Shown: one piece after another, positions 1-10,745 of the stretch
Layout: each line of letters starts with the position of its first letter
How positions within the stretch are numbered: the stretch's first letter is position 1
Origin: Albifimbria verrucaria
Taxonomy: Eukaryota > Ascomycota > Sordariomycetes > Hypocreales > Stachybotryaceae
Assembly (NCBI GenBank): GCA_020081605.1
Contig: JAHREC010000049.1
Span: 3,968,001-4,032,000, forward strand
Direction of reading: 5' to 3'
DNA length: 64,000 bases
Notes under the pieces: generated by a model
Told to the model about the DNA's origin: nothing
What the model saw: only the letters and a program-made list of their open reading frames with translations
The model's database searches: none
Made by a program: the position numbers and the translations under genes

Positions 1-15
1 AGTTACTCATAACTA

Positions 16-2088
16 CTAGTCCTCATCCCATCTCTCTCGAGCTTCGCTGTATTCTTCCGAATCGGATGTTTCAGAGTCAGAATCCCTTAAATTTGTTTTG
101 ACGAGCTGATATTCAGCAATAGATGGCTCTTCTAAACCCCTCTTACTAGCTAGTTCTTCGGCAGCAGTTGGGATCGTTTCGCCTGACATTATTTGTGGCC
201 TTGCCACCGATTGTGATGAAGACTTAATTGAAAGGTCATCAGTGACAGATGTGTCATTACGAGCTGACTCAGAATCCGATGGGGATCATCGATTGAAGCC
301 GTTTCTTCGTCCAAATCCTCCTCATAATGATGATATCGTGTATGTCTCTCTCGCCGAGTCGGCGTCAAAAGCCGCTGTATAAGAGTGTCGACAACCTGAT
401 CAACAAGATCTCGGGGAGGCAGTCGGGAGGACTGGCCGTAATATCTTGGGTTGTTGTGGGGATCTCTATGGTAGCTAGTATATTCTTCCGGGCCATAGTC
501 TTCTTGGTATGGTTCGTTGTCGTAAGGTTCATCATCGGTTGAGTTGGTCGAGGGACATCTGGTACACTTGGAAGACGTATTTCTTGAGAATCACCCGAAT
601 CTGAGCTTTTAGCCAACGGGCTATTAGAAGACGAGGATTCTGAACTGGCAGTCAAACTGGTAGTCAAACTGGATGGCACACGAAACTGGTCGACAGCACT
701 GCCAACGGGTCTCGGATTTGGCTCCTTCATCACCGATCTGGGCCTCTGGGTTGATGTTGACCCTCTATTAGCTGCATCTGCCTCTGATTTTACCGAGGAC
801 ATCTGGGATAAATCCCTATCCTTCAGTATCTCGGGCTCGCGCTTCGAAGTCCTTTCGAAGTCGAGTAGCAACTCTTTCCTGCACATGGCTGTGATAGTTT
901 CCACAGTCTCCAGCAGCTTCTCTCTTGTTAGAGCTTCGATCTGTTCCCTGGATCTTTCTAATTCTTTTTGTCTTTCGATCTCGGCGAGTCTTTCTGTCTC
1001 TATCCGGAACCGAATCTCCCGTTCAAGGCGCCTTTCTTGAGCCTCAAGCATTCTGCTTCTTTCTTCTTCGGCACGTTTCTCAGCTTGTATCTTTAAACGC
1101 GCTACTCGTTCAGCCTCAAGTTGAGCCCTTTCAAACTGACTCCGTCTTTCTTCTTCGGCCTTCCTCTCAGCCTCTATCCTAAAACAGGCAGCATTTTCAG
1201 CCTCCCGCTTAACATTTTCAATTTCTACCTTTGCTTCTTCCTGGGCGCGTCTCAAATCTTCCATCCGCCGCTGCAAAGCTTCTTCTGCATCCTTCCTGAT
1301 AACAGCCTCCTCCTCCTTCTGTTTTTCAAGCTGCTTCCTTTCTTCCGACCTTGCTCTGAAAGCGGCAAGCTCGGCTTCTAGACGCATCTTCTCCGGATCA
1401 GCAGGGGACGAAGCTAGCGGTGGGCGTGTCGCGGAGGCGAGAGGTTCCGGCTGATACATTCCTGGCTGTTGCCATGGCTGCTGATGCATGAAGGCTATAT
1501 TGGGATTGTACGGGTAGCCATATGGATATCTTGATGCACGGCCGGATGGGTAATTGTACGGAGTCATGTATGCTGAATTGTTATTCGCTGAATAATTTGG
1601 CATTGTGTAATTTGGTGCCGGCAAGTCTTGAGCAAGGTAGTTGTGGTTGGTCGATTGACGGTTACCAGCAGGAAAAGGACCCGGATTGCTTGAATCATGT
1701 GCTGCCGTCGTACCAGGTGGTCCTAGATGCCAGTCTGGCGGTACACCACCATAGTCCATATTGTGACCTGGATAAGCATTTAATGGCGCATATCGAGCAT
1801 AAGAGCGGGTTGCTCTGGGGAGTTGGTGAGTTTGCGGTCGCTGGCCATGATGTGGCGGGTTAGGATGGCGACGATGATGCGCGTTGACAGAAACTACCGG
1901 CCGACTTTGATGCGAGTTTTGCGCTCGATGTTGTGGCTCCGGGGTATGTGACCGCTCGCGGGAGGCTGCACTCGAGCAGGTTCATCAGGCGCCCCAGAAT
2001 CTTGGCTCTCTGTCTCTTCGTCCTCGATGTAGCTTGTGACATCCTCAGAGCCGGTGTTATATGATGCATGCCGCATTTCAAGAGGCAT
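16..2088 (-). CDS. Coiled-coil low-complexity protein, function unknown
   Basis: One reading frame runs from the ATG at 2088 to a stop at 16 once three single-base deletions are allowed for, at G runs (plus strand) 1960-1962, 552-554 and 281-284; the corrected length is 691 codons. The N-terminal ~220 residues are acidic, then His/Pro/Asn/Tyr-rich low complexity. About residues 230-420 form a long charged coiled coil rich in Glu, Arg and Lys with repeated AE-R/K-AEEER units. The tail is Ser-rich and acidic, with a Tyr/Asp/Pro patch and an ending rich in Asp, Ser and Glu. No signal peptide, membrane segment or enzymatic domain is visible. The gene is divergent from the NACHT receptor, with 473 bp between the starts. 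I do not recognise the family; a cytoskeletal or scaffold role would be a guess. The frame restoration is convincing because all three joins keep composition continuous. Confidence 0.7.
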
Positions 2089-2561
2089 GACGAACTGTCT
2101 TCAATGATTGTGTTCAGCTACATGTCTCAAAATACCTCTGCAATTAACAGATGAAAGATTAAGGCGGTGCTGAAGGGTCCGTATAGCACTCAAGTAAGTG
2201 GCAGACAGATGACAAAACGTTTGGCTGTGGAAGAAAGGGGCTGAATTCAATGCTATTGAGGCTTGGGCCATACCAAATTCCATATTTCAGCTTGCTTCCG
2301 GCCACCAATCACACATGCGATATGGAGAGTGGCAAGAGTGGTCTGGAACCAACCATGTCGAAAGACAAGGTGCATAAACGCCGAGCCTTGCTTGCGCCCC
2401 TCACAAGGCTCTACGAGGGTGAGGCTCTGTGTCCATTTCAAAGGTGAAACAGGCAGCACAGGAATGTCATCATTTCTTACTTGGATATACGGTACAGGAG
2501 ATGCTCTGGAAAGCCTCTATACAGAGTACTGGGTAGCTGCAATAGGGTCTTTGGCAAGACA
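2089..2561. promoter_or_regulatory. Divergent intergenic region between coiled-coil gene and NLR
   Basis: This 473-bp gap separates two genes transcribed away from each other, so it should hold both promoters. I saw no clear TATA box or convincing small gene; the short ORFs present have no protein-like composition. The receptor could start slightly upstream if a 5' exon exists, because its frame stays open for some distance before the ATG at 2562. Confidence 0.4.
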
Positions 2562-5500
2562 ATGGCCAATATGCAGCAGCACAACACTATAGAAAACCAT
2601 GGGACAGGCAATCAACTCAGCCACCATGGTACAGGAGACCAGATCAAAGTCGAGAGCCATGGCACAGTACTCACTGATCGTAGCACTAACATTACCAGTA
2701 TGACTCGCTGCTTGTCTTCCCTCCCTTTCTAACCTTTTGGATAGTTTATGGAATCCCGCTGTATATGACTGGAGGCATCGAAAGCCTGGAGCACGATCCA
2801 AGAAAGCCGTTGCGTACGCAAAGAAAAAATTAATCCGCGCACCCCACAGTTCAGTTGTTATTGATACGTACCATAGGTGATGTATTGATCGACTGGCTTC
2901 AACGACAGAAGCCGGGATCTCACTTAAGCCTTGGTCGTCGACATGCCGAGCTTATCAGGCAGCGAACCCCAGGTACTGGACAGTGGGTTCTAGAGACCGA
3001 CAGCTTTAAGGCTTGGAAAGACATCTCGACCTCTACACCGAGTTTATTGATACATGGTCCTTGTAAGTACGGGCTATTCCGCAACTCTGGCTTTACTAAC
3101 GAAGCGAAGTGGGAGCCGGCAAAACGATGCTGTCGTACGTATCTTGTCTTAAATGAACATGAAAACTTCTGGATAGCGTACTTACACAACTCAGGGCTCT
3201 TGTCATTGAGACATTGCGTGAAGAAAACAAACACAGACCTCAGATACCTTGTGTATACTTCTATTTTGATGCGGTCAATGATGACCTCACATACGCTGAT
3301 ATCTGGGCAATTCTTTTAGAGCAGCTTCTACGGCATGAAGGCTCCTCAGAAGCCGCAAAGAAACTGATCGCCAGATATGATAAGCCAAGTCAATATTCAT
3401 CTTCACTGAACCCAACAGAATGCTTCGAATTCTTCAAGGAACAAGCCGCGATCTACCAGGCAGTGTACTTGATTATTGATGGGATGGATAGCTGTCCAGG
3501 TGGCAAAGAAAACATTTTCGAGGAATTAGTGCGAGACCTAGAAGGCGTTCCTAACAATGTACGACTCCTTGTCACCTTTAGAAGCGACACTATTGCATGC
3601 AGTTTGAAGGTCTCACGAAGATTGCGCATGTCGCCGACACGGAGTGATCTAGAGCTGTATGCTCGATTTCGCATAACGAAGGACTTTAAACTTGATAAGA
3701 TTCTTATCAATGATGCGGACCGCGAGAGAGTCGTATCTAGTGTCGCCGCCGTTGCACTCGAAAGCGAGATGTTGGTGCTGAACTTGCCTCTCTATCAAGC
3801 TATCGCTTACGTGTGTCAGGTTCATTTTGGCTCGGTTACTCTTGGACAATCTATGCAAGCAGACCACGTTGGCCTATGTGAATTCATCTCTCCTTGATCT
3901 TCCAATTGATCTGTCACATGCAATTGGCTCATCCATTTCCAAAATCACCAACATTCACGAAGAGTCCGAAAGGGTTCTCGCCAAACACGTTTTTACTTGG
4001 GTAATGTACGCAGGAACTTCTTTAACTGTTGACCAAATACGAGATAGTTTTGGAGTTTCCAGGTGCCTTGGCAATAACTACGTTGAGTATAGACCTACAA
4101 AAGAGTCGATACTCACCGCATGTGCTGGGCTTGTGATAGAAGATTCTAAAACGAATACGTTACGTCTAGTCCATGAATCAGTGCGTTCGCACATACTAGA
4201 GCACAACCTGGTCATTCCTGAGCCGCATATAGCCTTAGCAGAGACTTGCTTATCGTATCTTCTGCTTGACGAATTGACTCCCGGCAGCGTCGAGACACCT
4301 ACCCTACTCCCTTATGCAGCGAGGTATTGGAGTCGGCATCTCGGACCTCGATACGAACCGGTTCATAAAGTCATCAATGAATTGATCAACAAGCTTTTTG
4401 AGGACAGCAGGAAGCTGATCAGAACCATGAGCGTCATCCCAGAAGCACGCGAATTCGTTTTTCTGGTATGGCAGCTGTTCATGCTGCCGTATATTTCAAT
4501 ATCTACACCGCTATTAAAGACACGCCAGCATCCATGCTGCGGGTCAATACGCAATGTTCTGATGGTCAATCAGCTCTTCATTGGGCTGTTCGACTTGGAC
4601 GATTCCAGATGTTGAAATTGTTAGTACGTCGACACCCAGACATTAATATGCAAGATAGGTTGGGCGAAACACCGCTTCACAAAGCTGTTCAAAAGCCAGC
4701 CAAAGATGCTGAAAAATCGTGCAATTTTTGATCGAAAGCGGCGCACGATCAAATATTCGAAGTAAATCCAAGGGCTAACAGCACTTGAGTCCACAATTAG
4801 ATACGGACCGACAGTCATTGCCAAGATATTACTTGAAAACCGGCCCGACGTCAACGAAGAGTTGACACATGGTTGGACAGCACTGAGAGAAGTTTTCCAC
4901 CACGGTCAAGATATCCATGGAAAGATAGGCCAACATGCCGATGGTCAGACAACAGTTCAAAACGCCGGCAAAGACCATGAAAGTTGCCTTATCGATGTTC
5001 TCCTTCAACATGGTGTTGATCTTAATAGTCCTACAAAGGATGGATGGCTACCCTTGATACACACAGTCTCCAAGGGAAGCCTCAGTGTGATTGAAAGGCT
5101 GCTGAAGAGATATCCACGCCCAGCAAATGTAAACATAAGGAACACAGAGGACAACAAATCACCTCTCAGATTGGCTATAACTTACGATCGATATGACGTG
5201 GCAACCTTTTTGCTTGATTATGGTGCTGAAGTCAATGAGGTTAACGAAGATGGATGGACACCACTTGCTGAAGCTGTGAAGAAACACGCAACAGATTTAG
5301 TCTGGACATTGCTGCGAAAGGGTGCAAACCCCAACACAATGGGCAATGATAACTGTCCCGCACTGTTTCACGCCGTGGAAAAGAAAAACCACGATTTGAT
5401 CTGGCTACTCATTAACAAAGGTGCAAATGTCAATATCGATGGTAATAGCCTAGTGGAATTGGCTTTGCGTAACGAGGACTATAGCACTGCTTGGTTACTT

Positions 5501-6256
5501 TGCGAGCATGGTGCCATCCCTGACACGCGGAATGCTGACGGGATGTCAACACTTTTCAAGCCTGTCTTTCTATGCAAATCGACACAGTTAGATTTCTTCT
5601 GAGTCGTGGCATACAGGTACACTACAAAGACGTCAAAGGATTCACCGCTCTACACCGCGCAGTCCTAATGGACTGTAATGAGATAGTGACACTATTGGTA
5701 TCAGGAGGAATTCGACAAGAGTTCCTTGATGAACCTGATCCCATAGGAGGATACAGCCCTAATTCTGGCAATCAAAGAAAAGAGATTAAATATCGTACAA
5801 ACTCTACTGCGCAACAGAGCTTCACACCAAGCCAAAAACTGGGAGGGCTGGACAGCTCTGCACTGTGCTGCACATGTGGGGTTCAATGATGGGTTGCGAT
5901 TGCTTCTGCGTCTAAGAAGTGACCCCAATATCACAGGCGGAAAAGGGATGTCGGCTGTTCACTGCGCTGCAAGTTCCAATCATTCCGATGCCGAGACCAT
6001 ACAGGTATTAGCTGATAACGAAGCAAACCTAGATGCTCGCGATATGTATGGGCGCACTCCTCTCATGCATGCGGTGGACAGAGACAACTTTCTTATAGCC
6101 AAGAAGTTACTATCTAGAGGGGCAGACCTAGATGCGGAAGATGATAAGCGCTGGACGGCTCATGCTCTATTAAAAGAGGAGCAGGAGGAAATGAGAAGGA
6201 TTATTGAGAAAGCACTTCGGAGGCGGGAGAAACAAAGGAGGAAAGATTCGAGGTGA
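2562..6256 (+). CDS. STAND receptor: amyloid-type motif, NACHT NTPase, ankyrin repeats
   Basis: Six exons with introns 2698-2744, 2815-2877, 3063-3109, 3135-3194 and 3771-3819. Together with six single-base homopolymer deletions (4458-4462, 4712-4716, 4772-4774, 5553-5556, 5740-5742, 5757-5759) they give 1144 aa, exactly in phase. Residues 14-27 read GTGNQLSHHGTGDQ, a duplicated GxGxQ motif like the sigma amyloid motif of fungal NLRs. A WVLETDSFKAW segment precedes Walker A (GPLGAGKT, residues 129-136, split by an intron). A Walker B-like LIIDGMD lies near 230, followed by LVTFRSD and the FILARLLLD helix typical of fungal NACHT proteins. Roughly 13 ankyrin repeats fill residues ~575-1110, and the C-terminus is basic. 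Such STAND proteins sense a ligand through the repeats, oligomerise, and template an effector amyloid through the N-terminal motif. It is convergent with a SesA gene, 32 bp away. The frameshifts look technical; a decayed allele is the alternative. Confidence 0.85.
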
Positions 6257-6288
6257 TTTAATGTTCATTATTCGGTCAAGAGAAAAGT

Positions 6289-6911
6289 CTATCGATTGGA
6301 GAAGTTGAAGGTACTGCCATGTGATGCTCCATTAACCTGTATACCGCCATTGGATGACATGTTCTGATTTCCGTTACCTGAGTGGTTCCATTGTCTTCCA
6401 GACCCTGAGTTGTGTATTATGGTATTAGATGCTTCCCAGTTGATGTCTTGCTCCCGACATTCCGTCATTATTTCCCAAATTTGTGCTCTCGTGGCCAGCT
6501 TTATTGTGTGTATTACGGTTAGGATCTGAATATCTGCCATTATACCCTCCATGATATCCTTTACTTCGTCAGATTTGGACAAAGCTTTAAGCATCATCCA
6601 GTGTTTTGTTGTCCGACTTGCTTCTGCTGGTGGAATTACCGTTTTGAAGATATCATGAAGCGTGACGATCCGAGCTTCACAAGCTTCTAAGACTGACTTC
6701 AAATTCCCATAGCTCTCATCAGCCACAACTGATCTGTCGAGGCCATCGCTTGCCAGATTTAGGCTGTCTTGAATTAGGGAAGCCGGGTTATTACGCCTCG
6801 AAAACTTGGTGGTAGACCAGTCGCATTTCCGGCGGCCTTGTAAATCTTGATGGATGCTTCGACGATAGATGCGATACTAGAGATGAGGCCAATTATTTCG
6901 AAGCCGGACAT
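6289..6911 (-). CDS. SesA-domain protein with C-terminal sigma-like amyloid motif
   Basis: The ATG is at 6911. One base is missing in the G run (plus strand) 6777-6779, which breaks the frame after codon 45; the restored protein is 207 aa. The hydrophobic helical N-terminus (GLISSIASIVEASIKIY) and the following FRGVITRLP, LEACEARI, HDIFKTVIPPAEASR and MEGIMADIQ segments match the fungal SesA N-terminal domain (Pfam Ses_A family, from knowledge). Residues ~168-184 carry NSGSGRQWNHSGNGNQN, two GxGxQ units nine residues apart, matching the receptor N-terminus and the neighbouring SesA gene. In characterised systems such proteins are cell-death effectors activated when the receptor's amyloid seed templates the motif. 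The gene is tail-to-tail with the receptor and divergent from the second SesA gene. Function is inferred from architecture and linkage. Confidence 0.85.
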
Positions 6912-7596
6912 TATCAGAGTTTGTCAAATTAACCCCTGCTGAATGGACCAGTTGGATTGAAAAGTATGGGTTGGAGCATGAAGTGAGTGAGCAGGGGGCG
7001 AGTCGAGCCTGGTGAAAAGCTGAATTTTCATGCAGAGTGACACTGCAGATGTGGCGATGCCGGCGACCAATCATTATCCAATTTAAAAGACTTGCGTACA
7101 AAACTAAGCCTGGTTAAACTGATCCAAGCTGCAGGCTGTCAGGCAGAAACGCAAGGTGAGGTAAGAGAGCATGGGGCTGGCGATTGAAGCTGATGAGGTA
7201 GTCAATGGTAGAGGTACATGACTCACCACTAGGTAAGGTTAGCTGAGATGGTATTCGGAGAAGAAGAAACGTCGTTATCAATGCTCGGTGATAGGAAAGG
7301 GACTCAATATTGCGTGCTGCTGGGTCGCGGTCGAATATTCTAAAGGTAGGGCAATTAATGAGGAGGCTTGAGCCCACGGCGTAAGCGCAAGGTTGCATCC
7401 ATGACAGGAAATTGCTAGTTCATTGGCTCACACTGTGGCCTACCTGTCCTAGGTAGCATTACTGGTTAACAGCCTCCTTCATCCCTTATAGATAGCTTGC
7501 TTGCTGCGCGCTTTCATGAATGATACCTGAATCTGTTGGTACAAATACAATCTATCATATACAACTATAACATTTGAATTGGTCAACATTACAATA
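6912..7596. promoter_or_regulatory. Bidirectional promoter region between the two SesA genes
   Basis: This 685-bp stretch separates two divergent SesA genes, so it should drive both. ORFs inside it do not look protein-like. No clear TATA box or shared operator could be identified by eye. Confidence 0.45.
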
Positions 7597-8338
7597 ATGT
7601 CTAAGCATATTATTACCAAATCAGAAGCCCTTGAGAGTATAGACTTTGCTGTGTTCGGTCTACAAAGAGCAATTAATTCGAGTGCTAAGATTGAAGAAAA
7701 GATGGCATCCACGAGGCTTTTTACGAAGTCGCCAAGTGTTTACCCACTTTACATAGTGTGTATCAGGCTATCCAAGTGAATTTGGATACTTTCGATGAGA
7801 CAGCTGCGCAAGCTCAGGACGAGTTCAAACTTGTCATTGTTGCAGGAAAGGCCTGCGAGAAAGATAGCCGATATATAAGTGCTCTCTATGAAGCCGTCCG
7901 CCAAGGGGCAGTTCCGTGCAGGAAAAATACCGCGCAGCAGTGGTTAAAGACCGTACCATTGAAAAAGTCATGGTCGACCTCCTGGAAGCTGCTATCAAAA
8001 TATGCCAAGGTTCATTGGTCAGCCCTGAACAGCATCAATCTCTCAAGGATACGCTTCAGCACATCAAAGCCGTTCCGGAGTCATTAGAGCTGAGCCCAAG
8101 GAGCTACAACAATATAGCAAACTATGGCGATGGAACTCAATGGAACCATTTGGGGACAGGACACCAAAATTATAGCACCGGTGGGGTGATGGTGACAGGA
8201 AATAATGATAATGCACAGTACAACTTCCACAGCGAACAGCCAGGAACTGCAAGACCCAGGAAAGAGAATTTGGAGGGTTTTAGATATATTCTTTTGAAAC
8301 TAAGAAGGATTCCTTTCATTTCTACCTTCCATACCTAA
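7597..8338 (+). CDS. Second SesA-like protein with sigma-like amyloid motif and basic tail
   Basis: The start is the ATG at 7597. Two bases are missing, in the A run 7697-7700 and the G run 7905-7908; with both restored the protein is 247 aa. The N-terminal region (SIDFAVFGLQRAINSSAKI, then EAFYEVAKCLPTLHSVYQAI) has the alpha-helical layout of the SesA domain, as does VMVDLLEAAIKICQG further on. The motif NYGDGTQWNHLGTGHQN at ~176-192 matches the other SesA protein and the receptor. Unlike its partner, it continues for about 30 residues past the Gly/Asn-rich stretch with a basic, aliphatic tail that might be membrane-active or might reflect an unrecognised lesion. It lies in a cluster with the receptor and the first SesA gene, so it is a likely second effector of the same signalling module. 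Confidence 0.78.
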
Positions 8339-8989
8339 GAGGCGAAACTTGATCAAGTGAATGTAATGGTTGGTTACTATAGCTCTTAGTACAACATAGG
8401 ATCATTCTATAAATCGCTGTTGATTATCCCCGTCTGGCCCAAACGACACTAACCAAGAAATGCATGCCAAGGTGTGGCAACCTGCACGGTATTGTAATAG
8501 CAGATACGCTACACCCTAGGTTGACAACAACCTCGGTTTCTTGCTAGACAAGCTGAGTTGATTGGATCTGTTCAGACACATTCTACATTACCAAACCTCT
8601 CGATACGATGAGGGTAGTAAGCTGATTCTGGAAAGGTTTCGTAGAGTAGCGTTGTGAACCAAGACCGTGTAGCAGGCTGTAAATGGCCACTCATCAGATG
8701 TGGGCTCCCACATGGTCAAGGGTTCTATTGTGGAGGTCTAAAATTGAGTCGAAATCTGGTTGTAGGCAAGTACTTTGAAGTTGTTCGCGCGCTAACACTT
8801 GTCCATAGCATACCTTTAACATTGTTTAGAAGGATACGACGATTGGATGTTCAGCCTACATGAACATATCGTGAATATCAATGGGAACACTCCTTAGGAA
8901 AAGATCACCCCCGCCCCGGTTTTTATGTTGCTCTTTCTGGGATGCTGGTGGATCTGATTCTCTGTCCTCAAGCTCTCTGGGTTAGCTAT

Positions 8990-9210
8990 TCCATTTTACC
9001 CATCAATTCAGCATTTTATCTTACATTGTGGATCATATTCTCTTTGAAAGACATTTTCATATCCAAATGTCTACACATTTTCTAGCGCTAACCCATGACA
9101 GGCCGACGTGGATAATGTCAGTCACCTGTTATTCTACACAGAAAATAGAACGGCGAATATTATACACACAGCTTAGGGCTCTTGTCATTGAGACATTGCA
9201 TGGGGTATAT
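8990..9210 (+). pseudogene. Decayed NACHT receptor fragment
   Basis: Bases 9175-9199 are identical over 25 nt to 3193-3217, the last intron bases and exon start just after the Walker A exon of the receptor. The flanking sequence resembles the corresponding receptor intron (a gaaaa...tacacac stretch before the AG). No open frame survives. It is most simply the remnant of a duplicated receptor gene. Confidence 0.55.
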
Positions 9211-9484
9211 ATAATACGATGCGTTAAGATTTAGCTACGGTTTCGCCTAGTGTCCTTAGGAGTGTATCCTTAGCCGTCGATAGTAAGCGTGTATCTCTTA
9301 TAGGCGGCAGCATCTATAGATCCCAGCCGGTGGATAGTAGGTAGCGGCCATGGAGGGAAGAATGGGCATCAATTGGCACGAAACCTGAACACCTGGTTGG
9401 GACTTCTGTCTGCTGCTTTCTATTTTTAGAGGGACCTTGGCTTCATGATCGCATTGTATAACATTACGTAACTGAACGCAGCCT

Positions 9485-9492
9485 TATATAAA
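9485..9492 (+). promoter_or_regulatory. Probable TATA box
   Basis: TATATAAA lies about 200 bp upstream of the ATG at 9693, a plausible position for a core promoter with a moderate 5' leader. Confidence 0.45.
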
Positions 9493-9692
9493 CGAGGTGT
9501 TATTTGGCGCCAGCCGTCCAGCCCCCAACTTTTACAGGCTAATCTCACGATCTCCTTTGTCTGCACTAAAAGCTTAGAGGGACTGCATCCGTGCGCACGC
9601 TCCGCTGGTTCTACGACTATATCGATTACAACACATACGAGTCAATAAGGACGCCCCAAGTGAGGACTGGTCACTTTCACGTGTTCTCCAAT

Positions 9693-10745
9693 ATGCGGTT
9701 TCGAGGATTCACGATGGCCGCGCTCGCCTTCATCTCAAGCGCATCGCCAGCTTCATCCCAAACGACGAGCCAGTTCCAGGAGTTCTTCCCTGCCTGGAAC
9801 GAATGGCTGCTGGATATCATTGACCAGCATTGTGCCAACGAGCGCGAGATATACGAAAATTCGTCCCACCGGAACAGCCACGCATTTCGTTTCGCCAATT
9901 GTATACTCGATAATATGTTAGAGTCTTCTAAGGTTGAGATGGGCGTTGCATCTCTCCTCCTAGGTCTTCTTCCGACAATACTGCAGTCAATCGGCCCGTC
10001 GGTAGATGAGGTGAGTATTCTCGCCACGCGCCGGCCACTGCTCGCTTTTATGCTTAGCTTTGCAATGCCGTTCGTTCGCCTTAACCGTTCACCTGCCGAA
10101 TATCTCAAAACCCTGCAAACCCCACTGGAACTAGATTTCATTGGCAACAAAGCGCATAAGTGGTCATGGCTCTGGATCTTCATATCGGCAGTGGAGTATC
10201 TGTTTGCTGTAGCCGCCGCTGCTAATATCTTCTATCTCGTTTACCAGCTTGCTTTCCTGTCTGTCTCAATATCGGCCATCTCCATAAAGAACAACGTATT
10301 GCCGCAGACCTACCCGCCCTTCCTCTGGATTTTACTCCTCATCCCCGTTTACGTTCTTAGTTACCTGAGTCTTAGACTGGGGTATAAAATACAATACACG
10401 GCCATGAATAAGCAGGGTTCCGTGAGGACGACATGGCAGCAAATCATTGGTGACGAATTTATGCCCTGTGCCAAAAGCGATGGATTACACGTGGGGAAGC
10501 GGAAAGAACCAACATATATGCTTCTATCAGCTGTATTGTCCTGGTTAACCAACATGGCCATGCTTATCTTGTTTATCTTTGGTACAGTATTCTTGTCTAG
10601 CCAGATGTTTGTTAGCTTGGGCGATATGATTCCGGTCATCGCTCGTGTGATCGGCAGTTGCATGGTTGCTCGGGGTGTTATGCTGTTTGAGTTATATGGA
10701 TTAAGAAGGGGACGGCTGGAACGTGTCAACAATGCGGCAATATAG
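9693..10745 (+). CDS. Multi-pass membrane protein, unknown function
   Basis: An uninterrupted ORF of 350 aa from the ATG at 9693; the frame is open further upstream but without another ATG. The N-terminal MRFRGFTMAALAFISSASPA followed by polar sequence resembles a cleavable signal peptide. A hydrophilic lumenal or extracellular stretch with conserved-looking Cys (QHCANEREIYEN) is followed by about six hydrophobic segments, near residues 95-115, 120-140, 165-200, 220-245, 275-310 and 315-335. I do not recognise a family; it resembles lineage-restricted fungal integral membrane proteins. No frameshift is visible. It is isolated between the receptor relics and a gene-poor interval. Confidence 0.72.
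   Translation: MRFRGFTMAALAFISSASPASSQTTSQFQEFFPAWNEWLLDIIDQHCANEREIYENSSHRNSHAFRFANCILDNMLESSKVEMGVASLLLGLLPTILQSIGPSVDEVSILATRRPLLAFMLSFAMPFVRLNRSPAEYLKTLQTPLELDFIGNKAHKWSWLWIFISAVEYLFAVAAAANIFYLVYQLAFLSVSISAISIKNNVLPQTYPPFLWILLLIPVYVLSYLSLRLGYKIQYTAMNKQGSVRTTWQQIIGDEFMPCAKSDGLHVGKRKEPTYMLLSAVLSWLTNMAMLILFIFGTVFLSSQMFVSLGDMIPVIARVIGSCMVARGVMLFELYGLRRGRLERVNNAAI

Larger units (their letters stand above)
8339..9692. other. Gene-poor interval with receptor relic and TATA box
   Basis: No intact gene was found in these ~1.35 kb. The stretch holds a decayed NACHT-gene fragment around 8990-9210 and, near its right end, the promoter of the membrane protein gene that begins at 9693. Confidence 0.5.

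Noticed and set aside
925..1381. Plus-strand ORFs rich in Phe, Leu and Ser opposite the coiled-coil gene
   Set aside because: They are antisense shadows of the Glu/Lys/Arg-rich coiled coil and have no independent support.
4458..5759. Receptor as a true pseudogene
   Set aside because: Six lesions are all single-base losses in homopolymers with no substitutions to stops, and the same lesions occur in conserved housekeeping genes in the window; kept only as an alternative.
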